A DNA stretch of 64,000 nucleotides, taken from Planctomycetales bacterium ZRK34. GTDB lineage: Bacteria > Planctomycetota > Phycisphaerae > Phycisphaerales > Zrk34. Under the pieces are notes generated by a model, which saw nothing but the letters and a program-made list of their open reading frames with translations, searched no databases and was not told the DNA's origin. The stretch is taken from positions 868,001-932,000 of the forward strand of contig CP050848.1 in assembly GCA_014873095.1 (NCBI GenBank), read 5' to 3'. Below, one piece after another: positions 62,465-64,000 of this stretch. Each line of letters begins with the position of its first letter. Within the stretch, counting starts at the first letter, position 1. Both the position numbers and the translations under genes were made by a program.

Positions 62465-62522
62465 CGGGATGAACAGGATGAAAAGACATCAACCTGAATT
62501 CATATCCTGTTGATCCTGTCAA
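62465..62522. repeat. ACAGGAT palindromic repeat, second copy
   Basis: GGATGAACAGGATG on the left, and ATCCTGTTGATCCTGTCA on the right. The right part is the exact inverse of the unit at 59719-59737. It lies between the convergent nrdR and zinc-ribbon genes. Confidence 0.8.
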
Positions 62523-62529
62523 ACACGCT

Positions 62530-64000
62530 TCACTGGCCGAGGAATTTGACGATTTCCTGGCGGTCGACGCGCTTCTGCAAAGCGGCGATGGATTCGTCGA
62601 GCCCCTCGGCGGTGACGCCTTGGGGCAGGTCGGCCTTGATCTGTTTCAGCAGCTTCAGCGCCTCGGCGTAGCGACCGGCCTGATCGGCTTCGCGGGCTTT
62701 GTCCACACGCTGATTCAGTTCCTTGGCAAGCTGCGGCGACATCGTCGCGCCGCCACCGGTCTGCACCTCGATGCCGAAGAAGCTGACCACCCCACTGCCG
62801 CCCCCGTCTGTGCCCCCGGCAGGTGCAGGCTTCACAGCGGGCTTGGGTGCGGAAGACGGCTTAGTAGGCGCGGGAAGGACGACGGCGGGTTGAGGCTTGG
62901 GCTTGGGGGTCTGCGCGGCAGGCGTCGAGGTCGATGGTTCATCCCAGCTTCGGCCGGCGTCGGCGATGGTGGCGCGCGGCGCGGTGTTGGCACTGGCTGA
63001 TGGGGCCGGTGACTGCGAGGCGGCGGGCGGCGGCGTGGCGGTGTCGGCCGGGGACTGGGCCGGGGGCGGAGTCGACTGGTTCGACCCCGAGGAATCACGC
63101 ATCAGGATCACCAGTGCGACGACGATCGCCAGCAGAACATTCATGCCAACCAGCACCCACACCATCAGATTGCTGGAGCGGTCAGCCTGATCGAATTGCC
63201 CCATCGTTTCGATGGAGTCCGCAGCGCCGGCGCCGGAGCCGGTCATCCAATCCATCGCGTCGGCGGACGTCGGAGATGATTTTTCCTGGACCACGGCGGC
63301 GGGCCGTTCCGTCACGGTCGCGGCGCCCGGCGAAGGGGCCGGTTCAGAGCCGGGGAGGAACAGGTCATCGTCGGCGGAAGAGGTGGAGACAACACGGGCC
63401 TTGGCGGCCGGGCGCGAGGTGAGGGTCGGTTCGCTGGTGTCCGGCCCGGCGGTGGGCTCGGCGAACATGCTCGGATGCTGCGGCGGCGCGGCGGGTGCAA
63501 CAGACGCTTCGCTGCGCTCAGCGTCGGCGTTCAGGGCGGCCTGCTCCTCGGCGCGGGCTCGGGCGACTTCTTCAAACACGCCGGGGTCTTCGGGGTCCAG
63601 ACCCAGTTGTTGGCGATCACGCAGTTCGGGGAATCGCGCGCCGCAATGAGGGCACTTTTTATCCTGCGAATCAACTTGCTTGCTGCACTGATAGCACATG
63701 CCCAGCAGATGGCTGATGCCGGGCACGTGACGGGCGACAGACCAGAACTGCTTGGTGGTCGGCCCGCGGAGGATCGTGTTGGCGTTGAGCTTGCCGCGCT
63801 GAATCTGCTTGACCAGAACCTCGTAGGTACACCCGGGCCGGAACGGATTGGCCGAATCGCGAATAAACCACGGCCCCATGTGCTGCTGGGTCACGCGGCG
63901 GGACAGCGGGTCAAAAAAACCCCCGCAGCCCCCGCAACGCTCCGCGGGACCGGGGTTCACATGACCGCAATACGGGCAGAGTATGATCTTGCGTTCGACG
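62530..64000 (-). CDS. zinc-ribbon membrane protein with GYF_2-like domain, 5' end missing
   Basis: The frame is open to the right window edge, giving at least 490 residues. Visible are a first zinc ribbon (CPYCGHVNPGPAERCGGCGG), a GYF_2-like module (GPWFIRDSANPFRPGCTYEV, then KLNANTILRGPTTKQFW), a second ribbon (CYQCSKQVDSQDKKCPHCGA), a low-complexity linker, one membrane helix (LMVWVLVGMNVLLAIVVALV), a Pro/Ala/Ser-rich stretch, and a helical C-terminus (AGRYAEALKLLKQIKADLPQ). Such proteins are common in planctomycetes; the function is unknown. A REP-like palindrome lies in frame inside the linker. Confidence 0.75.
   Translation of the reverse strand, partial: VERKIILCPYCGHVNPGPAERCGGCGGFFDPLSRRVTQQHMGPWFIRDSANPFRPGCTYEVLVKQIQRGKLNANTILRGPTTKQFWSVARHVPGISHLLGMCYQCSKQVDSQDKKCPHCGARFPELRDRQQLGLDPEDPGVFEEVARARAEEQAALNADAERSEASVAPAAPPQHPSMFAEPTAGPDTSEPTLTSRPAAKARVVSTSSADDDLFLPGSEPAPSPGAATVTERPAAVVQEKSSPTSADAMDWMTGSGAGAADSIETMGQFDQADRSSNLMVWVLVGMNVLLAIVVALVILMRDSSGSNQSTPPPAQSPADTATPPPAASQSPAPSASANTAPRATIADAGRSWDEPSTSTPAAQTPKPKPQPAVVLPAPTKPSSAPKPAVKPAPAGGTDGGGSGVVSFFGIEVQTGGGATMSPQLAKELNQRVDKAREADQAGRYAEALKLLKQIKADLPQGVTAEGLDESIAALQKRVDRQEIVKFLGQ
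63502..63530. repeat. REP-like element, copy 4, inside a coding sequence
   Basis: AGACGCTTCGCTGCGCTCAG and the bases after it are the inverse of copies 1-3 and encode DAERSEAS in frame within the zinc-ribbon membrane protein. The reading frame is kept. Confidence 0.85.

Overview
This is a GC-rich bacterial chromosome segment, most likely from a flagellated planctomycete of the class Phycisphaerae. That placement is an inference. It rests on two proteins with C-terminal PEP-CTERM sorting signals, many secreted proteins of unknown type, a large secreted glycosidase-like protein, and housekeeping genes mixed with unrelated genes. No rRNA or tRNA gene was recognised, so the taxonomy was not tested directly.

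Layout. 1-5.5 kb: a cut-off MFS transporter, FapA (DUF342), a small lipoprotein, hisA, and a secreted glycosyl-hydrolase-like protein. 5.5-23.3 kb: one long flagellar cluster on the minus strand. In transcription order it runs MerR regulator, TPR membrane protein, FlgN-like protein, sensor kinase, NtrC-type activator, a sigma-54 promoter, then flgB-flgC-fliE-fliF-fliG-fliH-fliI-fliJ-MotE-like-fliK-flgD-hook-operon protein-flgE-flbD. The kinase and activator probably switch on the rod, MS-ring, export and hook genes through that promoter. 23.5-26.7 kb: an aminotransferase-lipoprotein-pssA operon. 27-29.1 kb: rpsB-tsf with a promoter and terminator. 29.2-36 kb: a PEP-CTERM protein, a 1158-residue secreted protein, another secreted protein, an inverted hexamer repeat and an orphan metal ABC permease. 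36.3-40.4 kb: rnpB (RNase P RNA), a degenerate Gfo/Idh-like protein, ruvC, an SGNH hydrolase, a HAD phosphatase and bolA.

40.4-44.3 kb is a mobile island. An IS1595-type transposase and an AlbA_2/Schlafen-type gene lie between imperfect inverted ends. The latter gene is split by a second, 1023-bp insertion sequence with a clean 9-bp target duplication. The whole island sits inside a palindromic intergenic repeat. 44.3-47.5 kb: upp, an alkaline phosphatase whose N-terminal metal-binding strand appears to have moved to the C-terminus just before a PEP-CTERM anchor, and a candidate sigma-54-driven small RNA. 47.5-56.5 kb: a fused hydantoinase/5-oxoprolinase, a SLOG-like protein, conserved unknowns and aroB. 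56.6-64 kb: a short uvrC, a YggU-family gene, mltA, ftsY, nusB, ribH, nrdR and a zinc-ribbon membrane protein cut by the window end.

Short palindromic repeats of several families fill intergenic spaces, above all from 58 to 62.5 kb and at three REP-like sites. A fourth REP-like copy lies inside a reading frame. Several genes have a -10 box 5-7 bases before the start codon, which suggests leaderless transcripts. The best candidates for something new are the permuted alkaline phosphatase, the nested passenger-gene transposon, the REP-like element inside a gene, and the sigma-54/small RNA locus.
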